A DNA stretch of 64,000 bases from Isoperla grammatica (lineage: Eukaryota; Arthropoda; Insecta; Plecoptera; Perlodidae), in the NCBI GenBank assembly GCA_945910005.1, contig OX246740.1, positions 54,404,638 to 54,468,637 of the forward strand. Reading direction: 5' to 3'. The translations under genes and the position numbers were made by a program. Of the stretch, positions 1-12,899 are shown in pieces. The notes beneath the pieces are model-generated. The model ran no database searches. It worked only from the letters and a program-made list of their open reading frames with translations, and was not told the DNA's origin. The stretch's first letter is position 1. Each line of letters begins with the position of its first letter.

Positions 1-3000
1 TGTTTTACTACCAATTAAGTTAATATTTGAATAAACTATTACGGCGTAAGAGTTTAATTAGTATTTAAAAGTAGTAAATTAACTAACTGTAATTGTTCTC
101 CATATAAACGTTTATATTGAATAATTGTCTCAAAATTTAAAGAAATATCAATTTTAATTAAGCAACAGTTTGTACCTTAGGCCTATAATACCCTTTCTAA
201 TAAACGTAAAACAATAAGCTAAATGTGTGGTTATCAAACGTGGTTATACAACTATTCGTCAAAAAATAACTTAAGATTGTACTCAAATAGAAAACTGTTG
301 CCGAAGCTCAATTAAAATAAATGGACTAGTTGATGTACAAAGAATTGAACGGACTTATCACAGGGTTAAATCAATTGAACAGTTGTTTAAATAGAAAAAT
401 GAAAAAAAAAAATATGTAATAAAATAAATATTAAATGCCCTGAAAAACAAACAAAAATGTAGAAATGTAGACGAAAAACGTCCGTTGCAATAACATAAAA
501 AGTAGCTTTAGAACGTCCGGTCGTTCAGAATGCGAGCGAGTCAAACCAGCACACAAACACACAAATCAATGCATATGAAATGGAATTGATACAAAGTTCG
601 GAGTATGACTCTTCGTTTAGTGATATAGATTGTTGTTATTGCGATTGTCTGACGGGGCCGCAGTAGGGAAGTTGTGAGTGTGCTCAACATTTTAAAAGAT
701 TTATTGGATTCGTATAAACTATAAGAGCCCTTTCACACGATGCCTATGGTGGAGCATCCATTGAAATGGTTTCAAATGTTTCTCCGTCGCACGTTGTTGT
801 AAACTCTCCCATTTGAATCAATGTTCCATCATCTGAATCGCTTCTGCGTGGCGTCGTGTCAAGAACAATTTATACCAGACTGTTCTTCTAAGTTAATTCC
901 ATGACACAAAAACAACCCCTATCAGTATTATCGTTGCTAAACTGTGTCTAGTCAATTAATGTTAATATAATAATAATGTTTCATACTCACTCTCGAAAGC
1001 GCAATATAATGTATGTTATCTTTTTGAAGTATGATATGAATTAATATAAATTAGTGGAAGAACTATATCATTATTTTATCCGTCATGCCATGATCTCTTC
1101 TTTTGTTATGATGATAGGGAAGGTAAAAGCTACAATATTATTCCTAAAACGTTGTATGTTTTGTCCTCTGTTGATATTTTTTCCACTAATTTCTATTAAA
1201 TTATTGATCATGATCTCTCCTAACTATTATGGTACGGTTTGTAAGCTGAAGAGTATTTGGGCATTATTAAATTCTATGTAATCTGTACATTAATATAGTC
1301 TTGTCTTAATTAACTGGCATACATGTAATACTTATCTGTGCACTTTCACTCCCACCCCCTAATTAATCCAGAGTCAGTGCGTGAAGTGAGCTCCCTATTC
1401 AACACGAAGATCAGGGTGGATATCTGAATGAATGTTACCCATCTGCCACCTTCGTCAACACGCTGACTCTTATTTCTTGATAACATTTCTCACAACTAAA
1501 TATTACACACAGAAACATTGATTCATCTACATACAGTGTGTGCTGTGATCATATTTATAAAGTACGTAGGCTACGCATTAACATACTAATTGAAATGTTT
1601 CAATTGTCTATAGAAACAATATACATGTATTGCTCAGTAAACCCCCCCCCCCCTTTCAATAGCCTACATGCTGCATGTATGGGTAAGCAATTATTCAAGA
1701 CGCTTAGTTCAGAGCAAGTATTGCTTTTGTAAAAGAGTAGTACAACTGAAAACGCTTTCAAGCATAGATAGTGTCTAGTAAGTTCTTTCAATATTTTATT
1801 TTCCTTTGTCTTATCTAATAAATATGTTTATTATTTAACTCTGCGATATCAACCACATAAAAGCAATATCATTTCATATTAGTTTTAAACCAAATAATCT
1901 TTTTACAATCAATAACACACGACAATAGCTAAGATAAACTCTAGGTCACCATAGGGAATTTAAAAATGTATAAATCCGCCAACGAAACGACAACAGTTTT
2001 ATAAAGTTACTATTGAGTTTTGCAGATAAACTTTTAAGTTTAAACCCCCAAGAGACGGTTTATTACTTTTTGGATACTGTTTATGTTTAGACTTGGTAGT
2101 AAATACAACGATAAATTCGAGGAATGAAGAAGAAGCTTCTCTATTTGACTAGAGCGCAGATTTCCCCGGAGGTTGTGTTAGCTAATTCAAATCCGCAGTA
2201 CCAACATAGGGATATTTTAGCGCGAGCCAATCTAGTTTTTAACGAGCTGTTACACATGAACTAGAGCGTACATACATGCGATCCACTTGCTAATGATATC
2301 TCCGGGGCATCCAAAACAACGATTGAAGCAAATCTGTACTCCGGCCTTACGGGTCAAGTGGTCTAACTAGATAAGTTAACGTTCCTTGAACGCTATAAGA
2401 TATGGAAGAAGTGATTCATACACAGGCTTTGGTTTTGTATCAGCTAAACAATAATTTTAAAGTCGTTCAAATATTGGTACGAATGTTATTTCTGTAGTTA
2501 ATTAAAAATTGTTATTATTAATTTTACTCTATAGTATTCCATCTTTAAATATGGTCAGTTATACGTAGTAGGGTAGTGTATCATACAGCTGTATAATTAT
2601 GTCGACATTACCAAGGTATAGACTTCAGAGTTCATCAACAGAATATAGTATTATAGTGAAGTTGTTTTGAATTGTTTTAACTTTAATTTCAAACATCAGG
2701 AGCGTTATTGTAATTTAAGGAGTACACGACAGGTATAAAGACGTTCAAGAAGGGTATACAATAGAAATACCGTCACTTTACAACATAAAACACAACTATA
2801 AGTCTATAACCAACACTTGTATATGTGAATGAAATATGGAACAAAATCATACATTCCAACTGGTATAATGACACAGTTTTGAAACTACTTTAATTTTGAA
2901 TCAACTATTCCCGCGCATGATTTTTGAAACGCCAATTTATTTGAAGCTCAAAGACGGTTGCTGTCAGTACTGTATTTAAACAAGGGTGGCTTGGACTATT

Positions 3001-4598
3001 TTTGTAAACCAATAGAGATCACACAGCTAAAGACAGGGTATTTTTGTGTGTTACTAAATAGTTACAACGTAGTTTTTAGGGGGATTTAACACGGATGAAA
3101 AATTTGTACAAGTAGAAATGTGTAGACTTGGATATATGTGTGGTGTACTACGAGGCAGATGCTCTTACTGTCCTCCTTAGGTTTCTCAGCGCCATACTAT
3201 GTATCACTTGAAGTATGTTAAGAAATGTAAATATATTTATATAATAAAAGTAAGTAGTACTAATGATGAAATAGAATAGGCCTGTGATGTTAGCTGAGAG
3301 AAACCGATAAGGTATCACCGACTATAGCTTTAACTAGTTTAATACGTAAACGTCTGTAGGGTTTTGACTGCAAGAAATGAACGGTTTCTAATACAATTCG
3401 CCAAACACAAATACACTATTATTGATTTTAAACGGCTTTTAGTTCCATCTTAATTTAGTAGAAAGTGGAGAGAGTTAAGACAGAAGAACACATCATCATA
3501 TCACATCATCATATCAAAAGACATATTTTACCAGAATGGCGTCACAAAATGTGATTATGCTCCCTAACGACCGTTTGAAATTATCGCTATCATTTAGTTT
3601 GATATAAACCAAACATAGATTATACAAAGTAACGTTCAACGAATTATCGATTTTTACTGAAACTTTTAATAAAATATATATGTGTGTGCCGAGTAAAATA
3701 GAGCCTAAGAATTAAGTTTTAAAACATGGTTGTTCTAAAAGACACAATTGTCAGGTAAAATTGCAATACTTGCTTTTTGAGGTTCTACCATATCGACCGA
3801 TATTCTTACGAAATAAAGTGTTTGTATTCTGTAGAGAAATAAATGCAGCAAGGACATAGATTGGATTCAATACACCGTAACCTTTTTTTTCTATATCTAT
3901 CTCTAACTTCTAATCTAGCCGTTATATTTATAAGCAGTTCACTCTCTTTAACAATTACACAAGGTTTTACCGTAATTCATTTAAAAAAAACATGTGTTTG
4001 ATCCAAACTAGCCAAATCTATTGGTATTTTGTTCTTCATTACTAACTGTTTCTACTATATAGTGCAAACTGCAGTTGCGATATTAAGACATATAAGAATA
4101 ATATATTTATAATGTATGTATTTTTCTCCCACTAGGATCCTTCTATATTTGTTGTAAATCTATCCTTCGTGAATGAAAATAATTATAAAGCCCTACTAGC
4201 AAAGAAAGCCAGGCCTCCAGCATGACGAATAAGATTAAGACACTGTTTGAGGATATTAAGTACGAAGGTTTTGTAAATAATACAATAAAAGTACCCTCTA
4301 GATAAAAGTTGCAACTAATGTTAATAAAAACAATAATGTTTGTAAATAACTGTGTCTTACAAACACTTTAAATGAATGTAAAGTGTATTTATGAAAATAA
4401 ATTATAAATTTGTATGTGGTCTTTCATTTCCTCCATCTCCATTCCCCCTTGGGAACATGTGTTGAATCAACGAAATTACTATACTAGGAGTTTCATGACA
4501 CAGGGACAATGAATTATTTGCAGTTGTTACAAGAATTCACAGAGAACTTCGCGATGGTTTGAAGATCTACAAGACTTCACTTACATAATTCGAGATGG
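1..4598. other. AT-rich stretch with almost no recognisable feature
   Basis: Apart from the small inverted-repeat element at 724-862, I see only short AT-rich runs and a 12-C run at 1642-1653. Open frames are short and unlike any protein. No tRNA, splice-bounded exon or known repeat was recognised. Confidence 0.6.
724..862. mobile_element. Short inverted-repeat element
   Basis: AGCCCTTTCACACGATGCC at the left resembles the inverted right end CTTGACACGACGCCACG, and inner blocks (GGAGCATCCATTGAAATGG against GGAACATTGATTCAAATGG) also mirror each other. About 140 bp, no coding, no target duplication seen. The pairing is imperfect. Confidence 0.45.
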
Positions 4599-4604
4599 GT
4601 TACA

Positions 4605-4724
4605 GGTTCTACAATGTTTCACAGATATACTGGAATGTATTACAGTCTCTACAATGTTTCACAGATATACTGGGATAGAATACAGGTTCTACAATGTTTC
4701 ACAGATATACTGGGATGGATTTTA
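4605..4724 (+). repeat. Three 40-bp tandem repeats
   Basis: Units start GGTTCTACAATGTTTCACAG (4605), GTCTCTACAATGTTTCACAG (4645) and GGTTCTACAATGTTTCACAG (4685), with few differences. More decayed copies seem to precede them from about 4515 (GAAGATCTACAAGACTTCAC). The open frame over the array is not a real gene: the 40-bp period shifts the reading frame at each unit. Confidence 0.92.
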
Positions 4725-5991
4725 GCAGAGTATTGTTCTAGATTTGACCCCTCGTTCATATGGATTGTAAATGCCCTAATTTTACTAATTGGTTGATTAA
4801 ATTATTCCATAATATAAAATCAGTTATTATATATATATTCCTGGACCAATTTTGACGTAACTTTCATTGCTGGCGTCATAATTTCTGGAAGCCCATAAAG
4901 CGTGTACAATCACGATGTTTCGTCAGGGCTCTGCATATGAGTAGTGACACAAGTATTGACATATTGGTACACAAGTATTGATGCAATTTATGGTAAATGC
5001 AACAGTAAGAGTAAGACTTCGGAAAATATCATTGAGGTTAAAATGTAAATCCAATGCTAGTAAGACACCCAAGTTTCACGCAAACAAGTTGTGAGCACAG
5101 TCGGTACTAATATTTATTGCCATTTGTTTGTAATGTGTGTTTGAGTACTCAAACTATAGCAAACAAGCGTGTTACCTATAAACAACTAATTATAATAACG
5201 TTAGCATTAAATATGTGAACGTCAATGCAATAAATGTTTAATTTAATTTTAATTATTACAAATAATTGTTTGTGCTTTTAGCACTTTAACATCGACATTA
5301 GTTAATTGCTTCTTTGCGTTCGAATCGTTACGAGAGCAATTTTAATTCACGTTTCTCCCAGTCTCCAATATGACACAACACGCAACGTTTCCGCCAAATG
5401 GCAATTGTAGGTTGTACATTGATACAAACACAATGTTCCTGTGAGACAATGACTGTGACGTCAACGGCATTCGTATTACTTATTCGCTGCTGCAGACGTG
5501 TTCATTGGTTTCCCCTTCTGTGGTACAGTCAGCTGCACAAGTATAGAGCCTCGCAGAGTATATAACCACCCACCCCGCGTAACCCCCCGATTTAAATCTG
5601 TTAAAATTGCTTTAAAATACTTCAAATTAGTGACAAATATAGAGAATAGAGAATTCAGTTCTCTTGCTTACGATTGTTTTGTTGTTCCAATCAATATTTC
5701 CGTGATTTAAATGTTTGCATTTAGTTGTGGAAGGTGCAGAAACACATAACACATTAAAATAAGACATTTGAAATACGTAAATACTTATTGGAACGAAAAA
5801 CATTCATAAGAAAGAGCACTATATACATTCTCAGTGACATTTTGGTTTACATTTTGACCATTTTAAAGCAACTTGGACCGACAGAAATAGGAGGCTACGT
5901 AGGGCAGATGGACATTTAGTGTGAATTCATGTCCTCATGAAAGGAAATTATGCTTGTTTAGGTAATTGAGGGTTTCAACCATTATTTCTTA

Positions 5992-6380
5992 ACTCTATAG
6001 GTAGCTTTCAATAGACGTCACGTGGTGGCCATTATGAGGTACACATTGCGTGTTTACATTTGTTCTGTCAATAGAAGACACATAGGTTATCCAGGAAATA
6101 TCACAGTTTCAAGGCGTATAGATTGATGTGTGCAGGTAAAAGTTCAAGAAAATGATAACACATTGCAAATGGTTGTCTTCAAACAGAGTTTACGCGTTCT
6201 TATTTTGTTTTCAGTCATAATACGGAACCTTTGTTTGAAAACAGTTGATGTGTCAGTCAAAGGACATCTGCAATATTGCAACAATGCAGTGTCGGAAGAA
6301 CGTAAACAAATGTTTACAAAGTACCTCAGTATGGCCACCGTGCGATATCGGAAATGACGTTATTGCAAGCTCTCTATACT
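5992..6380. mobile_element. Inverted-repeat element, about 390 bp
   Basis: The left end CTATAGGTAGCTTTCAATAG and GTGGTGGCCATTATGAGGTA pair with the inverted right end (AGCTTGCAATAACG, CGGTGGCCATACTGAGGTAC), with GTTTACATTTGTT following on both. The arms are diverged, suggesting an old element. Two mid-element frames (64 and 75 codons) are shadows of each other. Confidence 0.6.
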
Positions 6381-7324
6381 AATAATGTTACGACGGATGC
6401 TACAGATAGTGTTTTACAAGCTCTTTGGAAAAAGAACTTGACCTCTAAGTCTAAACGCGCAGTGAAGACGCTCCAACGATGATCCAGAAGAGAGAATCAA
6501 CATAATATTATGTTTTCAAGATCCTAAAATAGCATCTGATCAAATTAACTCAATAGTTTATGTTGTGGCCGGGACTGTACCTCAGTGAAAACTTCAACAA
6601 AGTCATATTGACAAGAGACCAAACTCAAATATAATCAAAGAAAGAATCCACGACGAGAATCCGTCGCTGGTTTCAGATATTCGGACGAGAAGAGTTTTCA
6701 GTGAAAGGTTTTCATCTACAAACGAAGCCATTAGCATTCGTTAACTTTCAGTTTATACTAGTTTGTGTTTCATTTGGTTGTGAGTCTTTTCAAAACGGAA
6801 AAACGTTCCGTTTTTCTAGTTGGTAGACTTGATAAAAATGTTTCAAACTAGAAATTATTTCAATGAAAGTGTTCTACGTCACCGACGCAACCATATATAT
6901 TTATAGAAACAAGGTACGGGTGAAAAGCCATAAGAGTGACCATATTAAAATTGTGTTTTCCGTATCTACGTAATATTTCCACGAAATATTGTTCAGTTCA
7001 ATTGCTACATAATTATTCGCCGTATTAGTACTAGGAAAACGCTCTTTGTGACGCGTTGATAAGCGGGCACGTTTACGTCGACAAACATTCTGACTGAAGG
7101 TCAATGTAGGAATATGCATCAGGATCTACGTGAAAACGTTAACAAAAAGTGGATTTTAATAAACTTGTAATATTAGCCAATTAAATAGACACTTCCTGAA
7201 GCAAGGACACAGATTCCAAAACAATTCAGCTATAATAATAATAATAATGAGAAGAAGAAGAAGAAGATTAAGAAGAAGGACGTAAATATTGGTAGCGTGA
7301 TAGAAACTCAAGTTGACAACTGTC

Positions 7325-7602
7325 TATATAATAATAATTTTTTATAGGAATACCGGTTATAGGGTGCACAGCAACTGTACCTGATGAGCCCCTTTTCCGG
7401 TGACTAACTAGGTATGTTAGGGTGTTTGGATAGTTAGGAAGGAATGTCCGAGAGCTATTAATAGGACTCAATCCCAGCATTCGCCTTTACGACTGAGGAG
7501 AACCTCTGAAAAAAACTTCAGTCGGGACTGCCGGGAGCCGATATCGAGCCGGCGACCTCCCGAATTAGAGTATCGCGTCTTACGGCTGAGCCACCTCTAT
7601 CG
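7325..7602 (-). mobile_element. tRNA-derived SINE
   Basis: Read on the minus strand from 7602: GGTGGCTCAGCCGTAAG (A-box-like), about 40 bases on GGTCGCCGGCTCGATATCGG (B-box-like), then a body with CTCAGTCGTAAAGGCGAATG and CTGGGATTGAG, which resembles the shared 3' region of SINEs and LINEs in several insects (AAATGCCGGGAT words). The copy ends in an A/T-rich tail near 7325. Pol III promoter boxes and tail orientation agree. Confidence 0.65.
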
Positions 7603-7835
7603 GTAACGTGTACCGGTACTATATTATACGCCTGAGGTTAGGCCACTCCGCGCTCTCCACTGTAGTGCGGGCTGCTCACAGACAGGGGCACCGTCAACAC
7701 ACTAACACAGTCCCAGTCTCACTTTAACACTTGTATGATCAGTACTGTGTGTTGCACGATCATGTATGTACGTAAGCAAACCCGCGCTATGCGGTAAAGT
7801 AAAGTGGGTAAAAGGAAAAAAGAGGAAAATATGTA

Positions 7836-8158
7836 CAATATAGACTGTATTAGTGATGACGTCAGATTAAATGGCGGACGAGCTATCTGACTCCAAACAA
7901 CTTTCTGAAACGAAGTTATTATTTAAAGTAATAATTGTACCATTACAATACTTGACTCATTAATTTAATTAACTTCTTTTTCACTGTTTCGTGTTAGGGA
8001 AAACGAAATATCTGAACGGATAACCCTCGCTTCAATGTTTGCAAAAACAAAACTATCTGTCAACTGTCAACTGTCATGATTGTTTGGAGTCACAAATACG
8101 GTTCGCCATTGGTTGACAGGGGAAACGTGACGTCACACTAATATACTCTATTCTATAT
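7836..8158 (+). mobile_element. MITE family A, copy 1
   Basis: About 320 bp with imperfect inverted ends (CAATATAGACTGTATTAGTG and, reversed, CAATATAGAATAGAGTATAT). Both ends then contain TGACGTCA-like sequence and a GGCGGAC or GGCGAAC patch. Two more copies, at 9263 and 18185, define the family. No coding capacity. An internal GTCAACTGTCAACTGTCATG duplication is specific to this copy. Confidence 0.75.
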
Positions 8159-8776
8159 TGGTGTTGTCCCAACCATGATTCGTAACGGGAACATGTCCCC
8201 GAAGTGCATCGGAAGGGGGGGGGGGGGGTTGCACGTTGGTCGTAGCCACGGTGACGCATACGACTGGGGCACAAGGTATGTCTGTAATCGTTACACCCTG
8301 TCACTTATTCAGAATCTCGAATTTTAAAGCAAGAGAACAAATAACAGCAATTTTTATACGCACGGAAAGGGGTTGAATGTAGAATCCCACCCACTGGATA
8401 TTAAAAATATACGACTTGTCTCAGTGATCCTGTTTTACAGAACATAATATGATATTATAGAAAAGCGAGATAATGGGGAAAATACCCTTTCTCCTTTTCG
8501 AATATCGCTTCTCCTAATAACAACAATGAGAGACAACGAAAATAACGAGTAAAACATTTTGTTGAGTAGTGTTTGCTTCAAACTCACAAATTGTTTCATT
8601 TTTTCAAGTGGGACAAGTGGATCGCAAACGATTGCTAACTCTATTATTGTACTAAAGAAAAAAGATCCTCTAACAATAGATGTCTCAAGTACTTTATCCT
8701 CGAACCAAACAAACACAATCAGTGCACACAGCAGACACGCACACACGCACATTTCACATTCAATCGTTCCCCTTGG

Positions 8777-9057
<281 letters not shown>

Positions 9058-9094
9058 ACTGAAATCGCTAGCATCGCGTCCCGACGCAAATAGA

Positions 9095-9262
9095 TGATTT
9101 TCAGAATTGATCTAGAGGGCCATGATTACTTCTATCTAAGGATCATTGATAGATCAATGAAAACAATGCTTAACAATAACAACTAGTTTTCATGTTAAGG
9201 TGCATTGTTTTATGTTGTGCATTGTTGTAATTGAAGATCTAAAGGGCTGTGATTAATTCGAT
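9095..9262. mobile_element. B-family MITE fragment, rearranged
   Basis: Contains B-family end sequence (GATTACTTCTATCTAAGG at 9122) and the inner piece GTGCATTGTTGTAATTGAAG. The right part matches the right end of the complete copy at 52489-52820 up to 9262, where the family A element begins. The left part resembles a second, partly inverted end, so the copy is rearranged. Confidence 0.5.
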
Positions 9263-9576
9263 CAATAGAGTATATTAGTGTGACGTGACGATTCCTGTGT
9301 CAACCAATGGCGAACCGTATTTGTGACTCCAAACAATTGACAGTTGACAATTGGCAGATAGTTATGTTTTTGCAAACATTGTAGCGAGGGTTATCCGTTC
9401 AGGTATTTCGTTTTCCTTAACACGAAACAGTGACAAAGAAGTTGATTAAATTGATAAGTCAAGTATTGTAATGATACAATTACTACTCTAAATAATAGCT
9501 ACGTTTCAGAAAGTTTTTTGGAGTCAGATAGCTCGTCCGCCATTTAATCTGACGTCATCACTAATACAGTCTATTC
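9263..9576 (-). mobile_element. MITE family A, copy 2 (opposite orientation)
   Basis: The reverse-complement copy of the element at 7836, running from CAATAGAGTATATTAGTGTG to TAATACAGTCTATTC. Divergence from copy 1 is modest. It begins where a B-family repeat stops abruptly, which suggests insertion into that older repeat. With copy 1 it forms a large inverted repeat around the (GACA)n array. Confidence 0.75.
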
Positions 9577-9995
9577 TGAAAAAAGGTCTATACAAGGGTT
9601 GGGCGTCACGAGGCACGCGACGGAAACTACCCCTCTTGTCGCATTATCAATTCAACCGACTCCGAAGAGTCTCGTTACGTTTACGAACGTATTTCCATGT
9701 CTGCGTTCAAACAAGTTAAACGCTTTTAAATGGCTTCCGTGCGAAACTGTGTTCTGCCCGAGATTGAATTCATATTTTATTAATTACTTCATTAAATAGC
9801 TATGTGTCTACCTAGAAGGTAGATTGAAGACTTTAGGTTCATCGCTCGCTCCATTTAAGTTTCCGTGAATTCAAAGGTAAAATACGAATAAAACGAAGTA
9901 GAGGAGTTTTTCATTGTATATCTACGCAGGGTTTGTAGCCCATGCTAGTTAATATAATCATAAGTTCATCTCCACATAATCGTATTGCTAGATAG

Positions 9996-10328
9996 TAGGG
10001 ATGGGACGTTTAAACGTTTAAACGTGGGAGTGGCTTTAAACGTTTGTACTTTTTACGCCTCGTTTAAACGTGTGTACAGAAGTGTTGGTATATAAGATAA
10101 GAAACAAATATTTTACAACGGAGCGTATACTGCAGTACTATTCTACTATTATAGTTTTTTTCTAGCTACAAATTGTAATTTTACCCAATGTTTCGGAACT
10201 TTTCGGGAATTTACTGCATGGGTCATTTTATTCATCTCGTGGCAGGGGATAGAGCGAATAAAACGTTTAAACGCGAGTTTTAAAAACGGTTAAACGTTAA
10301 GGCTATTAAACGTATTTGCCCATCCCTA
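9996..10328. mobile_element. hAT-type MITE (family E), copy 1, with 8-bp target duplication
   Basis: The ends are TAGGGATGGG and its inverse CCCATCCCTA, as in many hAT elements. The 8-bp sequence CTAGATAG is present directly on both sides (9988-9995 and 10329-10336), the target-site duplication length of hAT transposons. Next to the ends, TTTAAACG-type motifs are repeated many times in both directions. No transposase is present, so the element is non-autonomous. The intact duplication shows that the borders are exact. Confidence 0.9.
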
Positions 10329-10339
10329 CTAGATAGTGT

Positions 10340-12190
10340 GTATAAAGATCGGTATCATATTCAAATAACATTGTTGTACTTACTTTACTATACTTGTTAC
10401 AATAACGAAACATGTTTGTTACGAGAGATATCCTGGGACTAAACGTTTCATGAAACCGGGCCCAACGGATAGAAAAATAAACACTTAAAACCATAACGCA
10501 GATGATGAGACCGTAGACTATACAATACGGTAACCGCTTTTCGTGATCATACATTTACGTTTTTGTACATAACTACTTATTAGTTCTCTGAAGATTACAT
10601 AGATATTTCTTGCTCTATTAATATGAGTTAAACGAAAGGTATATAATTATATTCACCATGGAAATTAATAATAAATGAGAGCACATACCATTGCAGATCG
10701 TTCTTATACGTACATGGCTGAGTGGGTATCGAAAAGGTCTGCTATTTTTTTTTCCGTCAAAGTCTAATGGCTTACATTTAAATAATATAAGGCTAGTTTT
10801 TATATCGGTCTCGCACGTGTCACGGTAGTAGCAAACATCTTTCACCGCAGCGAAGCGCCGACGAAATGCGATCGATAATAAATTTCTCTAACAGATATAA
10901 TATTTAATGAAATGTATAGACATTAATAATTATCACACTGGCGTCGAGAAGGATTGTGAACTAAGACAGTATATTCAACTGGTGAATTGGCTTTCGTGTC
11001 ACAGTCACAGTGAAAGTTAATGTTTGAAGACTCACGCGAGCGACGTCAAGAGCTTTGATCTCGTGATTTCGAGTGCTTTGCTTTTAGAGAACCGAGTTTG
11101 TCTCTCCAGGGATGTTTCTGGGGGGGCGGGGGGGGGGGGGGGAGGTCCCAACGCTCGCTCTCGAAACCTCAAGTGGAAATCTATCTCCAATTGTGCGAGC
11201 CCACGACATTTGATACCTACGCAACATAAGGTCTTTGGTTTCCGTTATATATAAAGTCTTCGCATCTTGACAGAAAAGTTTGCTACCCCCCCCCCCCCCC
11301 TCCTCATATCGCTATCGACTACCGTACTTTCCCTTGTCTTCTGTGTAATATATAAGGTTCATTTATCTATCATACTTTGCGACGTATGAACACGAACATG
11401 GTCTTCATTACATGGCTACTAAGTTACATTGTCGGCGATGAGAATGTTCATCGCAAGACGTCCCAGTACTAAAATGGCTGCGTCCAAATGGGAGCCGTAA
11501 ATCAGAGCTAATAGAGCAACCAAATGTGCGTGTATATACTTCCACTCCATTCGAGTACAGTCAACCACATCACCTTTGAGACATTGTACAACAGAGTAAC
11601 CTACCGTTTACGTTACTCTCATCATACGATCGTAAGACTACATTACCGACCAACCGACGGTCATTTTCCAAGTGTAAACGCTGCACAGTTAGTAGATCAG
11701 TCGGTAGGTCTACCAGAGTACACTTACGGCAGTTAGTATACTAGTTGCCATCTAAACTTGATCTAAAGAAATATCAATACAATACAACTCGATTGTTTTG
11801 CCTAATACGTGACATATGAATTAAATCAAACCTGTTTCAACGCCAATTAAACAACAACGTAAAAGATAACCTCAATAATACACCAAGCTTCATCGTCCCG
11901 CCGTTTGTGTTTTTGTAATTGTGTTCAGTATTCCGTGGATCCGTGATGACTGTGTATGAACGCGGGTAGAGTTACGAACGTCAAGCACCCAGAACCTACG
12001 ATCGTAACGATGAAGGTAACGTAAACGAGGTGTAAGGGAGTATTCACGTGACGTTACAACTGGACGTCCTAATGTGTGCTGACATTAATTTCAACAATCA
12101 ATAGAGTACGAATAGGCTTATCATCACCCCCGATAAAGCTTACATTTAAATGGTTTTAAACCACGTAAACAGTGATCGAGGTAATAGTTT
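10340..12190. other. Unassigned stretch with two homopolymer runs
   Basis: Holds a G-rich run at 11120-11142 and 15 C at 11286-11300. Short open frames (up to 82 codons) show no known domain. The stretch near 11.0-11.7 kb is somewhat richer in CpG but has no recognisable exon. Confidence 0.5.
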
Positions 12191-12193
12191 ATT

Positions 12194-12350
12194 TATAAGA
12201 ACCTAGTAATTGGACTGTACACTGGCCTTGTCACAACATAAAAACTTAAACCACCTGTTGAAGAGCTCTGATCAGGGTTCGAAATATTGCGTTTTAATTT
12301 TTTATGTTCTGTCAAGGAACAGTGTACAGTCCAATTACTAGATTCTTATA
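12194..12350. mobile_element. MITE family D, copy 1
   Basis: About 157 bp. The ends TATAAGAACCTAGTAATTGG and, inverted, TATAAGAATCTAGTAATTGG pair, followed by ACTGTACACTG on both sides. No coding. The inner TGTACACTG block is shared with the copy at 27375. Confidence 0.7.
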
Positions 12351-12853
12351 ACGTTTTACCTGTTCTACTATGTTTCCGTTTTAATTAAAGAGTTTATTTA
12401 TGTTACTTTTCAGTAGTTATAATAAACCAATATTGGAGAACAGTTCAGAACAGAACTGGGATAAACAGACCAACAAGTAGTTGAATGGGCTGTGTTTTGA
12501 AGTGACCGTCTCTTCCAAGAATTTAAAAGCAGATTGTTCGAACCGTCGAGAAGACATTACTAAAACAATTTCACAACTGTTTAAGTTACGCCGAGGGTAA
12601 ACATTCACCGATGTCCGCACGGCAAACAGTGCGTGTATGGTGAGTAAACGAACGCGCTCCAGTGTTGATACAATCGGAAGTAATTTATACTTACTACGCA
12701 CGGTTGAAGAGAAGTTCCCGCGCTAAATACACTTGTTGATTGAGTTCTATGCGTGCGTGCGTATACGCGCTCGTCAATGTTTGCCGTCGATTGTTGATCA
12801 AGGGAGAGTCCTAGATTACGTCACTCATAGACACACGTGCATGGGTATACCCC

Positions 12854-12899
12854 GCACTCTTGCTTAGAGCAGAGATGGGGCTGCTCTAAGCACTCTTGC
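12854..12899. repeat. Perfect 11-bp hairpin between direct repeats
   Basis: GCTTAGAGCAG (12862-12872), loop AGATGGGG, then CTGCTCTAAGC (12881-12891). GCACTCTTGC is present on each side as a direct repeat (12854-12863 and 12890-12899). This looks like a tiny hairpin insertion or the core of a MITE. Confidence 0.6.

Noticed and set aside
7376..7420. Second hammerhead ribozyme (CCTGATGAG)
   Set aside because: The CTGATGA word is present by chance inside the SINE; the GAAAC box and stem II are missing at the needed distance.
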